From: Argopecten irradians
Lineage: Eukaryota; Mollusca; Bivalvia; Pectinida; Pectinidae
Direction: 5' to 3'
DNA length: 64,000 nucleotides
NCBI RefSeq assembly: GCF_041381155.1
Contig: NC_091144.1
Coordinates: 33,598,980-33,662,979 of the forward strand
The notes beneath the pieces were generated by a model. It was not told the DNA's origin and did not search any database. It saw nothing but the letters and a program-made list of their open reading frames with translations. Positions 10,615 to 23,415 of this stretch are shown here, in pieces (the stretch's first letter is position 1; the number at the start of each line of letters is the position of its first letter). Both the position numbers and the translations under genes were made by a program.

Positions 10615-12386
10615 AGTACATTCTATTTTCTCAAAAAGAAGTTTGATTTAACAGAATATGAGATATTTCGTGTGATCACAATATGATAAATTAATTATAT
10701 AAGTTACCATACAATTATAAAATTATCTCACTGTAATATGTATACCTGGATTGAAAAATGTTGTAATTTATTTTGTGGAAATATATTACAAAAAAGTTTG
10801 CAACCACTTTATAACACATTATATTTAGTAATCTTCATAATTTGTAATAAAGATATTTTAATTGCAGATGTTTCCGACACCAAGCTAAGCAGATGAGGAT
10901 CAGCGGACTTGTCAAAGCTGTCCTTGTCAACCTCGAGCTCCATTCATGCTTCATTAGTGGCATTCTTTGTGATACATATACAGAGTTACTGGATAATCAT
11001 GGCTAAATATGTGTATACATGTATATACATTTGACAGTGAAAGTTCTTTAGTGTACTGTGATTAATGATAAAACACTCACCCGTCTATGGAATTTCTCTT
11101 TAGATCTGTTTGTGAGCATTAGCAAAAAAGTACCACAGGAGCTTGGCACATTCCTTTCTATATATATAATTGCCAAAATGAAAAAAAAAATACTCACAGG
11201 GAATTGACAAGTTTTATATGAGGCAGAAAAAAGATTGATATTAAATAAAGTCCCATCTTAGATCATGAACATATAGTGTATGTGATTGACAGCCATCTGG
11301 GCTTAAATCGGAAATTTTTGGATCACAAAATCAGGTCAAATCCCTGTGATTTAAGCTAAGTTTTGATCAGTTTATCCTTCATGAAGGTTAAGATATTTTG
11401 ATTGTATCAATCCCTGTGGAATCTAGGTGTTATTTTATATTGTTCATTTGATATAATTCAATGCTATATAATATTCCGTCTTTGCATATAACAGAGTTAG
11501 CTCCCTTAAGCTAGCTAGCTTGTGGATAGGTATCAATTATGACGTCATTATATTGTGAGTGAAATCCATGTTGTTTTCTCCGAAAAGTATGATGTTTTGC
11601 TTGCAAACGTCACAATCAAAACCTACCTGCAAGGGCAGATAACTCTGTAATATGAAAATTTAGAATATACGAGGTTAGATATTAAAATAATGTGGGTAAA
11701 CATTGATTATAATTATCCCCATCTTCAGGTGATTGACTTTTTTTGGTGAGTCTGTATAATGTCACATATTTAAGGTGACACTTTTCGGACTCATTATACT
11801 GAACCGAAGTCATTTATTTATACCTAATCTCCAAATTGCCATGATTAGTATTAAATATTCCTAATTATTTTTCTTTGTGTGTGGGTAAAGCTTCAGTATA
11901 TACTGTTCTTTCACTATTACAATACATGTGTAAAGTAGTTGTTGGCCAGTAGATTATGATTTAGAAGTTTCTGTTGCCCTGTTGAATATTGCAGATTTGA
12001 TTTAAGTCATGCAGGGAATCTCAATGTAAAGTTTTGAGGTCTCGTTATCATATTGTCATTCAAATTCACATGTGTATCTACAGCATGCACTTCATCATCA
12101 ATTTAAATTAGTTTGTAGGAATTGTTTATCATTTATAATGAAATCAATTGAAAATCCCTATAAATGTGAGTTGACTCTGTCCAGTTACTTTTTTAAGATT
12201 TCTTGGTTTTACACTATTTGAATTACATATAGTGCATGCTTCATAGATAGCAAATGGAAATTTTATCAATTATTGAAATCTACAAAATTTGAATGGTAAT
12301 TTTTATGAAGCTAAATTAAATGAATATCTTAATAAATAAAGCTGAATCATTGCTTATGTTTCCTTAGGCTGCACTTTGAACATTAA
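10615..12386. other. Likely PWWP2 3' UTR end and intergenic DNA
   Basis: AATAAA at 10846 could end the PWWP2 transcript about 800 bases after the stop. Beyond this I see no coding exons. A third family-A MITE lies at 11472-11657. Confidence 0.4.
11472..11657. mobile_element. MITE family A, copy 3
   Basis: It starts TATTCCGTCTTTGCATATAA, exactly as the copy at 43453. The inverted right end is GCAGATAACTCTGTAATATG. It has an extra CTAGCTAGCTTG palindrome near the left arm. Confidence 0.7.
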
Positions 12387-12463
12387 TCATCCTCAATACT
12401 CCAGTGGTTACTATCACTGACGTTCTCTTTAGTGATAGTAAGCCCTAAAATATGGAGGATGCA
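12387..12463. mobile_element. MITE family D, minimal copy
   Basis: ATCCTCAATACTCCAGTGGT and TACTATCACTGACGTT are mirrored by AGTGATAGTAAGCCC ... GGAGGAT, so almost nothing but the two inverted termini remains. It is an internal-deletion derivative of the family at 13553, 23687 and 56068. Confidence 0.6.
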
Positions 12464-12899
12464 CATTAACCAATGAGACAAACCTAACAAGATATTTGCC
12501 TGTTTATCTACTAGCTTAATAATGGTTTTATCAGATATACAAAACGTGAATATTGAAATGAAAGATGATTAACACTATGACTTCGTGATATGTTGAATTA
12601 CATGAAAGCCTTGAAAGGAACAGAGAGCTGTTGGCACGAATTAAAAAAGAATATGATATTTAAACACACGTGTACAGATAGAGCCCTTCAAGTCATTTAA
12701 ATTTTATATGTGAACAGTGATTTCCACCTCCCATCTCCAAAATTACTTCAATGGGCATGCAATTATTCTGGTTCATAACCATTATTTAGTAGTTGACTTA
12801 AATTGTATGTAGACTCAAATTTCATGTTACAAATCTATTTAATTTTGAACATTTTAAATTAGAATTGTTCTGATTTTAACTAAATTTTAAAATTTTATA

Positions 12900-13074
12900 G
12901 TCGATCACCTCTGTATAAAAATGCCAGCATATTAAGGCCACATTGTTTATAAGGTTCCAAGTGGTCCATATCAACACAATTTGACCTGTGTATAAAGACC
13001 ACTTGGTTATAAAAAAAACATCTGTTCTTGGTCCACTGGGCATGGATGTGGTCTTTATAGACCAGTTTGACTGT
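12900..13074. mobile_element. MITE family E ('tctataaagaccac' type), copy 1
   Basis: The right end is GTCTTTATAGACCAGTTTGA followed by CTGTA; the middle has GACCTGTGTATAAAGACCAC. It is related to 25688-25874. The family is common in invertebrate genomes and has no coding capacity. Confidence 0.55.
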
Positions 13075-13552
13075 ATATTGGATTAGAACACCATGTATCT
13101 ACTTTGTCAGCTTTTTCCTCCTCATCTTAACATAAACTATGTTCCTCCTTCAGACTTAAAAGGTTCTATGATGAATTTATACGTTGTATTAAATTGGGTT
13201 TAGATTTACTTTGTGTTTTTAAGAGTAATGGATTTATAGGTTTGAATGATTTGTTTGTTTGTTTATGTAGATCAAGGTGCCAGCATTTAAAGTGCTGTTG
13301 AAAAATCATCAAGATTTGTCACAATACAGAATTAATATAGGCCTATTTTGATATCATGTTTCAAGTGCTCAAATATATTTGCCTGTAATGAATCTTTTAG
13401 AGGAATTATATATCCTTAAATAATGGCTGATGTGATATGTTTGATATATATTCAAAATGTACCTCTCTTTACATCTAGTTGAATACTGGCATGAAAATTT
13501 ACAAAGAAATGAGTTTGATGTTATTGTAGTAATTACAATGCTACACAGACCA

Positions 13553-13954
13553 CATCCTCTATACTCGAGGGGTTACTATCACTGACGTTATGTCCACCCC
13601 TGGATTATTTCCTAGTAAAACTGTAGGCAGTTCAGGAGAGAAAAAAACTGACCAATCACAGGACAGTAGAAACTTCCTTTGAAGATTACAGAGAGAGAGA
13701 GAGTGGGATACCCAACTTAAGTTTTCAACCATGATTCCTTTGATGTACAAAATTACCTGTGTCGACTTCGTTGCCTCAAGTTTAACAAAATAGTCCAGGG
13801 CCCGGCACCATAAAACTATTCTCAGACAGAATTTTTACTCAAGTATATGATTTATTTAGGCTTGAGTAAAAAATTTGTCTGAGAAAGTTTTATGGTGCCG
13901 CACCATGGGGTGGATATAACGTCAGTGATACTAACCCATTGAGTAACGAAGATG
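13553..13954. mobile_element. MITE family D, copy 2, with an inner foldback
   Basis: GGGGTTACTATCACTGACGT at the left and its inverted copy (ATAACGTCAGTGATACTAAC) at the right bound 400 bp. A second palindrome lies inside at 13804-13899: 39-base arms starting GGCACCATAAAACTATTCTC around an 18-base loop. The inner palindrome is absent from the other family-D copies, so it is probably a separate insertion. Confidence 0.65.
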
Positions 13955-16946
13955 CACAGACCAGACTATTCACATGTCCTCAAGTACTAGTAGTCTAAAT
14001 TAACTGTCACTTATAATTATCTGTCTTCTGTAATGTTTTTTTTTTTTAAATTTTCTTTGCATTTCTCTCGGAGTGTATGCATATTATTTGAAAAGAATTA
14101 AGTATAAGGACGTTTTACTGTTATGAGGACCATATAGTCATTATATCCTTTTGCTTATTGATCATAAAATTTTAATTAGATTGATATTACATGTTTCCGT
14201 GTTCAGATTGATCTAGTCATGTGGGAATGTAACAAAACAATACATTTTGATTGATTTGTTTCTATACCTTGTTCACTTTTTTGTTTGCTGAACACGGAAT
14301 GATAGCCATTGTGTTGTAAATCTTTTAGTATCTTTCAAGGGACTATGCCTAGTTAGGGCTCTTTTTAGCCCCCAAATCAATCAAATTTTCAAACCTGTTA
14401 ATAGTCATTAAATTGTTGAATATCAAATATCGAGTTCATCTGTGATAGTATAGGATGATAGTTATGTATCAGTGTGGCTGTAGTTGCTATGGTGACCATC
14501 TTAATGTGCTAAAATTATAAAAATCTAGAAATTTATTCAATTTATTCAAATTCAGTTAATTTATGCATATTTTGGATGGTCAGCATAGCAACTTATAATT
14601 AAAGCTGCAAAATTAGAAAACACTTTTATTACAATTAAATCAGGGGTGTAAATCAAATTCAATAATTTTATTTCTTAATATTTTGTTTAAAAATATGATG
14701 GATTTTGGAGCCAAAAAGTTCTCAAACCATACATAGTCCTTTCCATCACATATCCTGTAAAACCACGCTTATATCCTTTTAATTGAATAGGTTTCTTGTG
14801 ATCAGCTCAATTTAAACTTTTAAGCAAAAAAAGTCATAAAATGTGATGTTTAATATCCTGGTAGATATCTGGTCATGTGTTTAGTGAGTTGTGGCAATTC
14901 CATGAATGAAATGAGCTGAGTCTATCCGAGTTGTGACAATTCTGTGGATTAATTTAGCAGAGTCTATCTGAATTATGACAATTCCGCGGTTGAATCGAGC
15001 TGAGTCTATCCGAGTTATGACAATTCCGTGGATGAATCGAGCTGAGTCTATCCAAGTTGTGACAATTCCCTGGATGAATCAAGTCTGTCGTACCATTCTC
15101 CTTGCCCTCTGTGTTCAGGTCCATTTGATGGCCAGCTGTGGTTTTGATACAGTCTTTGTTTGAAATCATAAATTGTATACATTTGAAGATAGGGCATAGT
15201 GATGTTTTTTTCATGATGTATGTGAATTTGTTGCCAAACTATTAATGGTAGATTTTCTGTACCAATTATGTTACTTTCACTCCAATACAAGGTTATAACA
15301 CTCTTTCAAGCCTCGGGTTTTACAACATTTTTTGACCCTTTGGTAGAATATCCCTATCCTTCATATCCACATATGAAAGAGTATTTTTCTCTCATACCTC
15401 GACGTATTATTGCAATTTTAATACATACTATGACAATTGTGTTATATTTGCAATTTTAATACATACTATGACAATTGTGTTATATTTTCTACTCAAATCC
15501 AGTTGTTTGTATCTTTTAAAGTACAAGCCTAGTTTCTGAAAAAAAATGTCAAAATTGTACGAAAAAAATAGTAATTTTATTACGCTGTGAAGTCATAATG
15601 CTTTATAGCCATGCAATACAGCCTCAGGTGACATGAGTGTATTGCCCTAGACCAGCGAGTATTACATGTGTAGGCATGAGAGAAATATATATATATAAAG
15701 GGTTTGTTCAATTTCAATTTTCAATATGAAACTAGTTTGGTGCCTATTTTCACTTTTCTTGATCGTAATGTAGGATTAATTTCAACAAAATGTTGGAAGT
15801 GAAACAACATGTATATTGTATCAGATTGGTTATCCATCAGATTTCAAGGATGTATTCAACATGTACATATACCTACATATTTATTTTCTTGTCCTAACAC
15901 ATGAAATTAACATATTCATGGTTTTAAGTTATCATGATTTGATGAAACTTAGCATAAAGTAAACTAAATTTTTGTTTTCTGAACAACCTTGTTTAACATG
16001 ACATCTTTTAAATAGTCTGAAAGGCATATGTCTTTATGTAAATTATTTATATACAACAGTTTTTTTATAATGCACAGAAAACAGGTAGTGATTCACCTGA
16101 ACTACACATTTAGACTCTTCTAAATCAAAGACTAGAGCAGTCCATTATGATGTTTCAGGGGTGAATAAGTTAAAATAAATGTAAATCTTACTTGTTTACA
16201 TGTGGTTAGGAATTCATGAATATTGACCTTTCTATGTTAAGGTCATACATTCTTAAAATTCAAAACATTTAACAAGTGTTATATTGTTTGAATGTTCATT
16301 TCCTTCATAAATATCCATTCATTTTCTTCTACATATCCTAAGTAGATAAGTTTTTAAAAGAATTGATTGAAAGCTATCTGTGTGTTATTGTTGTATGTAG
16401 AAGTGTTTGCTGGTACGATACAATTAATAATTAATTTGATACTAGGTTATAGCTAACGAAGGAAGAAGAGTTGCTGTGATACAGAGGGATTGACATCAGC
16501 TTGGTTACAATATATTGTTGTTACATTTCTGAAATCATTGTACTCGGCTTATTACAGATTGATGTCTATACATAATTGTATAAGAAATGTATATATCAGT
16601 TGAAATTAAAACCGCCTTAAGGCAGATTTGAAATTGTATTCAAGTTTTTGTTCTTGTGTAGTTATACCTGAACAAAAGGACTGCAAACCTCTTTGAGATG
16701 CTGATCTCCAACCAATATTAAATGTTAAAAGGTAAATTAATTATAGAGCCAATCAACGCAGAGAAAACAGAAGGATATTTACACCCATATGGATTGAGAT
16801 ATACACTTTAGTTTTCAAACAGCAATATCAAAGGACTGTGTTGAACAATTGGATGATATCTAGATATAGACTACCATACATGTATAAGTTTGTTTTCTAC
16901 AAAACTTTCATTCTTATGAAGCTGAAGTGCTAGCATGCAGCAGTTT
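13955..16946. other. Gene-free AT-rich DNA with two minisatellites
   Basis: No exon or protein similarity seen. At 14881-15082 a roughly 42 bp unit (GAGCTGAGTCTATCCGAGTT then GTGACAATTCCGTGGATGAATC) repeats about five times. At 15410-15487 a 38 bp unit (TTGCAATTTTAATACATACT...) occurs twice without change. The rest is simple AT-rich sequence. Confidence 0.55.
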
Positions 16947-18153
16947 TTGACCTTTGCATTAGGACCGCAGCGTGTTTATTGAAGGATGCAGCGTGTTTAT
17001 TCGTCCATGGTCCGTTGTCCGTCCGTCCTTCCGTCCGTCCGTCCGTCCGTCTGTCCGTTAACAATTCTTGTTACCGCTATTTCTCAGAAAGTGCTGAAGG
17101 GATCTTTATCAAATTTCATATGTAGGTTCCCCTAGGACCTTAGTTGTGCATATTGCATTTTGGGACTAATCGCTCAACAAGATGGCCGACCGGCGGCCAT
17201 CTTGGATTTTGATAGTTAAAGATTGTTACCGCTATTTCTCAGAAGTACTGAATGGATCTTTCTCAATTTTCATATGTATGTTCCCCTAGGACCCAAGTTG
17301 TGCATATTACATTTTGGGACCGATCGCTCAACAAGATGGCCGACCGGCGGCCATCTTGGATTTTGATAGTTAAAGATTGTTACCGCTATTTCTCAGAAGT
17401 ATTGAATAGATCTTTCTCAATTTTCATATGTAGGTTCCCCTAGGATCGAAGTTGTGCATAGTACATTTTGAGACCGATCAGTCAACAAGATGGCTGACCG
17501 GCGGCCATCTTGGGTTTCGATAGTTAAAGCTTGTTACCACTATTACTCAGAAAGTACTGAAGGGATCTTTCTCAAATTTCATATGTAGATTCCCCTGGGA
17601 CCCTTGTTGTGCATATGTCATTTTGGGACTGATCAGTCAACAAGATGGCCGACCAGCGGCCATCTTGGATTTTGATAGTTAAAGTTTGTTACCACTATTT
17701 CTCAGAAAGTGCTAAAGGAATGTTTCTCAAATTTCATATGTAGATTCCCCTAGGACCCTAGTTGTGCATAAAACATTTTGGGACTGATTGGACAACAAGA
17801 TGGCCGACTGGCGGCCATCTTGGATTTTGATAGTTAAAGTGCTGAAGGGATGTTTCTCAAATGTCATATGTAGATTCCCCTGAGGACCCTAGTTGTGCAT
17901 ATTGCATTTTGGGACCGATCGGTGAACAAGATGGTCAACCTGTGGCCATCTTGGAATTCATCGCTGATTCTCAGAAAGGAATAAAGTGATCTGTCTTAAA
18001 TGTCATATGTTGTATATTTGAAAAAGTTTGAAAAGCAGGGAAAAGATCCTTCTTTCCATTGTCAGGCATAGATCATTCTATGGTGGGCGCCAAGATCCCT
18101 CTGGGATCTCTTGTTGACCTTTGCATTAGGACCGCAGCATGTTTATTGAAGGA
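16947..18153. mobile_element. Pearl-type element 1 (155 bp cores, CCGT run) with 40 bp flanking repeat
   Basis: The element proper is 16987-18113. A (CCGT)n tract at 17015-17055 is followed by about six roughly 155 bp tandem cores (ACCGCTATTTCTCAGAAAGT ... AACAAGATGGCCGACC...). It ends with the hairpin CAAGATCCCTCTGGGATCTC TTG. The same tail closes the element at 38503-40112. Both sides carry the same 40 bp (TTGACCTTTGCATTAGGACC...), at 16947-16986 and 18114-18153, with one mismatch. Architecture matches bivalve pearl / helentron-associated elements; there is no protein. Confidence 0.7.
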
Positions 18154-19139
18154 CGTCACAGTGTCCGAGGTGTTGAAATCTGGCAATTTTCCAATGTTTC
18201 TAGATACCTAGACTAATGAATTTTATGCAGCATTATATAAGATACATTATAAGTCTGGATTGAGAGTATTCCCATTGTCACATACAATGTATTATACGGT
18301 TGGTTGATTATCATACTTTTTTCTGAAATTAAGCAGAGTCGCATAGCCAGCAAAGTTGATGTGTCCATCGTCCTTGGTTACTCACATTATCAGCCTACAC
18401 TAAGTTGTGATAGAAATGGAGCATAGTGGAGTTTAGACAGTTGTTTCCAAGGATGGGTGTCCATATATATCTAGAGTGAATACAATGTACCAGTATATCA
18501 TAAGAAGAGATCCATCATCTTTTTTCAGAGTTATGGCCCTTTAAAAAGATTAAACTGCTACTCGTCCTAAACTGCTAGATTGATTTCAATGGAACTTGGT
18601 AATTGCTATTACCTTTATACAGTCACAAGCATTTGGCTCTGTAGACACTTTTCTCTTCATATATGTATCACCGACACAGTTTTACATATATATATAGACT
18701 ATAGAGAGAAAAATGTCCAAAGAGCCAAAAGCCTGTGATACAGTGAAGATATGTGTAATCAATATCAGAATTATGCCCCAGTGTTTCAAAATGACTAACT
18801 GCCATTTTTTTAAAAATTGATTATTTTGAATAATTGGCATGTTTACGGCGTTGGAGACATCAGTTGCCTTCTGTACAACAGTTCTAGATATCAGGTCATA
18901 ACAGTGTCATGGTAGTGAATTTGTGTTTATCACACAACAGGTGCGTCCAGCCATGTCATAGATATCATTTGACACATGTGTAATAACACTATTTTGACGT
19001 CACATATCTGTATTTGATGTCATAATCTATATATGAAGTCACATAATTTACTCAGAAGACAGAACTGTCACATCCAAACCGGATTTCTAACGTTTTATAA
19101 AAAGACAACATAAAAAGTTACACTTATACATGTATTTCA
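18154..19139. other. Non-coding stretch with one palindromic element
   Basis: No gene seen. An imperfect inverted repeat at about 18617-18757 (AGCATTTGGCTCTGTAGACA at the left, TGTCCAAAGAGCCAAAAGCC at the right) brackets a TATATA-rich loop and is probably another MITE. Confidence 0.45.
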
Positions 19140-20141
19140 ATAAAAGATGCTCCACCGCCGTCAGAGCAAAAATGATATTCATCATTTGAACATTAATTGG
19201 TGTTTAATCGTGTATGTATGTCTAATTAACACAAAAACAAGGACATAGTCATTCAGATCCCCTGCCAATGGAGATATCAAAGCTGAAGTAAGTTTGATTG
19301 TGGAGACTTATGTGTATGAAAAAAACAGGAAAAAGGAAGTTGAGCTAAAGAAAGATGGAGTATAATTCAAGTAGAGCGGGGCTGCAATTGTTGAATCAGG
19401 TATACAGCCTTGACATTTAGACTATATACACAAAGATGGGTGGAGTTTTGCAAAGTAACGTTTACCATTTACCATGATATTTTCAGCAATGTTTCCATGG
19501 TAACAGAAAAAAGCACAAAAAGTGAAAACCTAAAAATAGCAAAAGGCACTACTAGACCATAAGAACAATGTGTCTATGAAGTTTCGTGGAAATATCTCTG
19601 CTGGTTTTAGAGTTGTGCTCCGGAAACGATTCTTACACAAAAATCTGCCATTTTCAGCAATGTTTCCATGGTTACAGAAAAAAAATCAAAAAGTGAAAAC
19701 CTTAAAATAGCAAAAGGCACTACTAGACCATAAGATCAATGTGTCTATGAAGTTTCGTGGAAATATCTCTTCTGGTTTTAGAGTTATGCTCCGGAAACAA
19801 TTCATACGGACGGACGGACGGACGGAACCCATTTGTATATCCCCCGCCAACTTCGTTGGGCGGGGGATAAATATATAAAATAATTTATTTGCTTTTGGTG
19901 CATGCGCAATCAGTATTTCATTGCATATTAGATATGGTGACACAGAAGTTTTTCGGGACGCAATTAATTATTTTTTATATTTTTAACTAAAAGTAAAATT
20001 AGAATCTCAAACTTTTCAATGGTGGTAATAGTGTAAAGTAAATAACGTGTGTAACTGAAGAAAACTACTAAATCGTTTGCTCCAGTTTTTAAAGTGTAAT
20101 AGTGAAAAAAGTACTATTTGTCAGCGGTGGAGCATCTTTAA
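19140..20141. mobile_element. MITE family B (TTAA type), copy 1, interrupted
   Basis: AAAGATGCTCCACCGCCGTC at the left and GCGGTGGAGCATCTTTAA at the right are inverted termini of the family also seen whole at 37646 and 54625. In those copies the words ACACAAAA and ATAA(T)TTATTTGC are close together; here they are separated by about 630 bp of another element (19236-19868). TTAA at the right end and in other copies suggests a piggyBac-like non-autonomous family. Confidence 0.7.
19236..19868. mobile_element. Pearl-type element 2, nested in a TTAA MITE
   Basis: Two roughly 171 bp cores (TTTTCAGCAATGTTTCCATG at 19480 and 19651) are followed by (CGGA)4 at 19807 and a terminal hairpin CCCGCCAACTTCGTTGGGCG GGG. 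The order cores, tetranucleotide run, hairpin is that of the other two pearl-type elements, although the sequences are unrelated. Confidence 0.65.
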
Positions 20142-20167
20142 ATTAAAAATAAAGTAATGTGATGAAT

Positions 20168-20333
20168 AGAATCTTACACTAGTGATTATGTAATATGAAA
20201 TTTATCAAACTCGTGAAATAATTGATATGCCATGATCGCAAGCTTTATAAAGGCTCGTGGCATATCCATATTATTGAAATTGTTTGATACATTTCATATT
20301 ACTAAGCCTATCATGTAAGATCCTCTATTTTAG
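20168..20333. mobile_element. Palindromic MITE (165 bp)
   Basis: AGAATCTTACACTAGTGATT and ATATGAAATTTATCAAAC are mirrored by GTTTGATACATTTCATATTA and ATGTAAGATCC; an inner GATATGCCATG pairs with CGTGGCATATC. No coding capacity. Confidence 0.6.
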
Positions 20334-20370
20334 CAATAAATTATACCCAAAAATAAATAACAAATCAATG

Positions 20371-23099
20371 AGGGCCTGTATCGCTCACCTGGTTTTTTGT
20401 TAGTAATTATCACAAGACTCTGACAATTAGAAAAATAAGCAAAATTGACTCCCAAAGTTTAATTTTGAATCACAACCATACAATGATGCTATTGATACCA
20501 TACAAATATGCTATCCAATACATAGGTTCAGAGACAAAGTAATTTATATGAAAATAGTAGCCTAATTGACCTTTTGACCTCGCATCTATTGCCGTCTAAG
20601 GCCCCGGGGGGTCAGCCCTATCATTTGTACAATTTCAAATCCCAACCCTATAAGGATGCTACCATTGCACTATAAGTGCTCTTCCATTCTTAGTTGCAGA
20701 GAAGAAGTCGTTTATATGGAAATAGCTAAATTGACCCCTTTTGACCCCACCCTTCAGGCCCCCGGGGGGTCAGCCCCATCATTTGCAAAATTTTGAATCC
20801 AAACCCTATAAGGATGTAACCATTGCATTATGAGCGTAATCCCATGTTAAGTTGCAGAGAAAAAGTCATATATATATATGGAAATTGACCACTTTTGACC
20901 CCGCCCCTCAGGCCCCCGGGGGGTCAGCCCTATCATTTGCACAATTTTGAATCCCCACACTATAAGGATACTACCATTGTATTATGGGTGCTATACCGTG
21001 CTTAGTTTCAGAGAAGAAGTCGTTTAAATGGAAATAGCCAAATTGGCCACTTTCGACCCCGCCCCTCAGGCCCCCTGGGGGTCAGCCCCATCATTTGCAC
21101 AATTTTGAATCCCCACCCTATAAAGATGCCACCATTGCATTATGGGTGCTATACCATGCTTAGTTTCAGAGAAGAAGTCGTTTATATGGAAATAGCCAAA
21201 TTGGCCCCTTTTGACCCCGCCCCTCAGGCCCCCGGGGGTCAGCCCCATCATTTGTACAATTTTGAATCCCCAACCTATAAGATACTACCATTGCATTATG
21301 AGTGCTATCTCATGCTTAGTTTCAGAGAAGAAGTCGTTTATATGGAAATAGCCAAATTGACCCCATTTGACCCCGCCCCTCAGGCCCCCGGGGGGTCAGC
21401 CCCATCATTTGTACAATTTTGAATCCCCACCCTATAAGGATGCTACCATTGCATTATGGGTGCTATCTCATGCTTAGTTTCAGAGAAGAAGTCGTTTATA
21501 TGGAAATAGCCAAATTGACCCCATTTGACCCCGCCCCTCAGGCCCCCGGGGGGTCAGCCCCATCATTTGCAAAATTTTGAATCCAAACCCTATAAGGATG
21601 TAACCATTGCATTATGATGCGTTTCAGAGAAGAAGTCGTTTATATGGAAATAGCCAAATTGACCCCTTTGCCCCCCCTCAGCCCCGGGGGTTGCAGAGAA
21701 AAAGTACCATATCCATATTTAGTCGTTATATGGAGAATTGACCACTTTTGACCCCGCCCCTCAGGCCCCCGGGGGGTCAGCCCTATCATTTGCACAATTT
21801 TGAATCCCCACACTATAAGGATACTACCATTGTATTATGGGTGCTATACCGTGCTTAGTTTCAGAGAAGAAGTCGTTTAAATGGAAATAGCCAAATTGGC
21901 CACTTTCGACCCCGCCCCTCAGGCCCCCTGGGGGTCAGCCCCATCATTTGCACAATTTTGAATCCCCACCCTATAAAGATGCCACCATTGCATTATGGGT
22001 GCTATACCATGCTTAGTTTCAGAGAAGAAGTCGTTTATATGGAAATAGCCAAATTGACCCCTTTTGACCCCGCCCCTCAGGCCCCCCGGGGGTCAGCCCC
22101 ATCATTTGTACAATTTTGAATCCCCACCCTATAACGATGCTACCATTGCATTATGGGTGCTATCTCATGCTTAGTTTCAGAGAAGAAGTCGTTTATATGG
22201 AAATAGCCAAATTGACCCCATTTGACCCCGCCCCTCAGGCCCCCGGGGGGTCAGCCCCATCATTTGTACAATTTTGAATCCCCACCCTATAACGATGCTA
22301 CCATTGCATTATGAGTGCTATCTCATGCTTAGTTTCAGAGAAGAAGTCGTTTATATGGAAATAGCCAAATTGACCCCATTTGACCCCGCCCCTCAGGCCC
22401 CCGGGGGGTCAGCCCCATCATTTGTACAATTTTGAATCCCCACCCTATAAGGATGCTACCATTGCATTATGGATGCTATCCCATGCTTGGTTTCAGAGAA
22501 GAAGTCGTTTATATGGAAATAGCCAAATTGACCCCTTTTGGCCCCGCCCCTCAGGCCCCCGGGGGGTCAGCCCCATCATTTGTACAATTTTGAATCCCCA
22601 CCCTATAAGGATGCTACCATTGCATTATGGATGCTATCCCATGCTTGGTTTCAGAGAAGAAGTCGTTTATATGGAAATAGCCAAATTGACCCCTTTTGGC
22701 CCCGCCCCTCAGGCCCCTGGGGGGTCAGCCCCATCATTTGTACAATTTTGAATCCCCACCCTATAAGGATGCTACCATTGCATTATGGGTGCTATCCCAT
22801 GCTTGGTTTCAGAGAAGAAGTCGTTTATATGGAAATAGCCAAATTGACCCCTTTTGGCCCCGCCCCTCAGGCCCCTGGGGGGTCAGCCCCATCATTTGTA
22901 CAATTTTCAGTTAGTAGCCCATAAGGATGCTACCAGTCAAATTTTGTTGAAATCCGACCAGCGGTTATGGAGAAGAAGTCGATTGTTGACGGACGGACGG
23001 ACGGACGACGGACGACGACGGACGACGGACGACGGACGACGGACGCCGGACGCCACGGTATGGCATAAGCTCACCTTGGTCCTTCGGACCAGGTGAGCT
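20371..23099. mobile_element. Pearl-type element 3 (158 bp cores) with 15 bp direct flanks
   Basis: About 16 tandem cores of 158 bp (CAGCCCCATCATTTGTACAA ... GAAGTCGTTTATATGGAAAT) are followed by a (GGAC)n/(GACG)n tract at 22989-23050 and the hairpin TCACCTTGGTCCTTCGGACC AGGTGA. AATAACAAATCAATG is present immediately outside both ends (20356-20370 and 23100-23114). Long open frames through the cores arise because the unit lacks stops in one frame; they are not genes. A block around 20780-21240 is repeated near 21575-22110, so the array has higher-order structure. A single related core fragment lies at 54540-54624. Confidence 0.75.
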
Positions 23100-23230
23100 A
23101 ATAACAAATCAATGTAATCATGTCCTCTGTGATATAATTTATTGGAAAAGACAAAATACAGCAATGCAAATGCACTCATTTTGGTGCACTTGAATTTTTG
23201 CACATAATTAAATTACTTAATGTAATGTAA

Positions 23231-23415
23231 TACCGTATTTGACCCAATAAGTGCCAGAAGCACCCCTCCTCCTTTTTGAGACCTCAATTACAATTGCCTG
23301 GGCATAAATAAAGACCAAAACTACACAAAACTGTATAGGTTTGAAAGAATTTCGGCTCAATAAGCATCTTTTCATTTTTTCAATGCCCTGGGCGCTTATT
23401 GGGTCGAATACAGTA
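23231..23415. mobile_element. MITE family F ('gacccaataagtgcc')
   Basis: TACCGTATTTGACCCAATAA at the left is mirrored by CTTATTGGGTCGAATACAGT at the right. Short relatives of one terminus occur at 48480 and 56578. Confidence 0.65.

Noticed and set aside
21066-22924. Several 70-130 codon frames with repeated GGQPHHLYNFES
   Set aside because: Translation of the 158 bp pearl-type cores; no start, splice or protein-family support.
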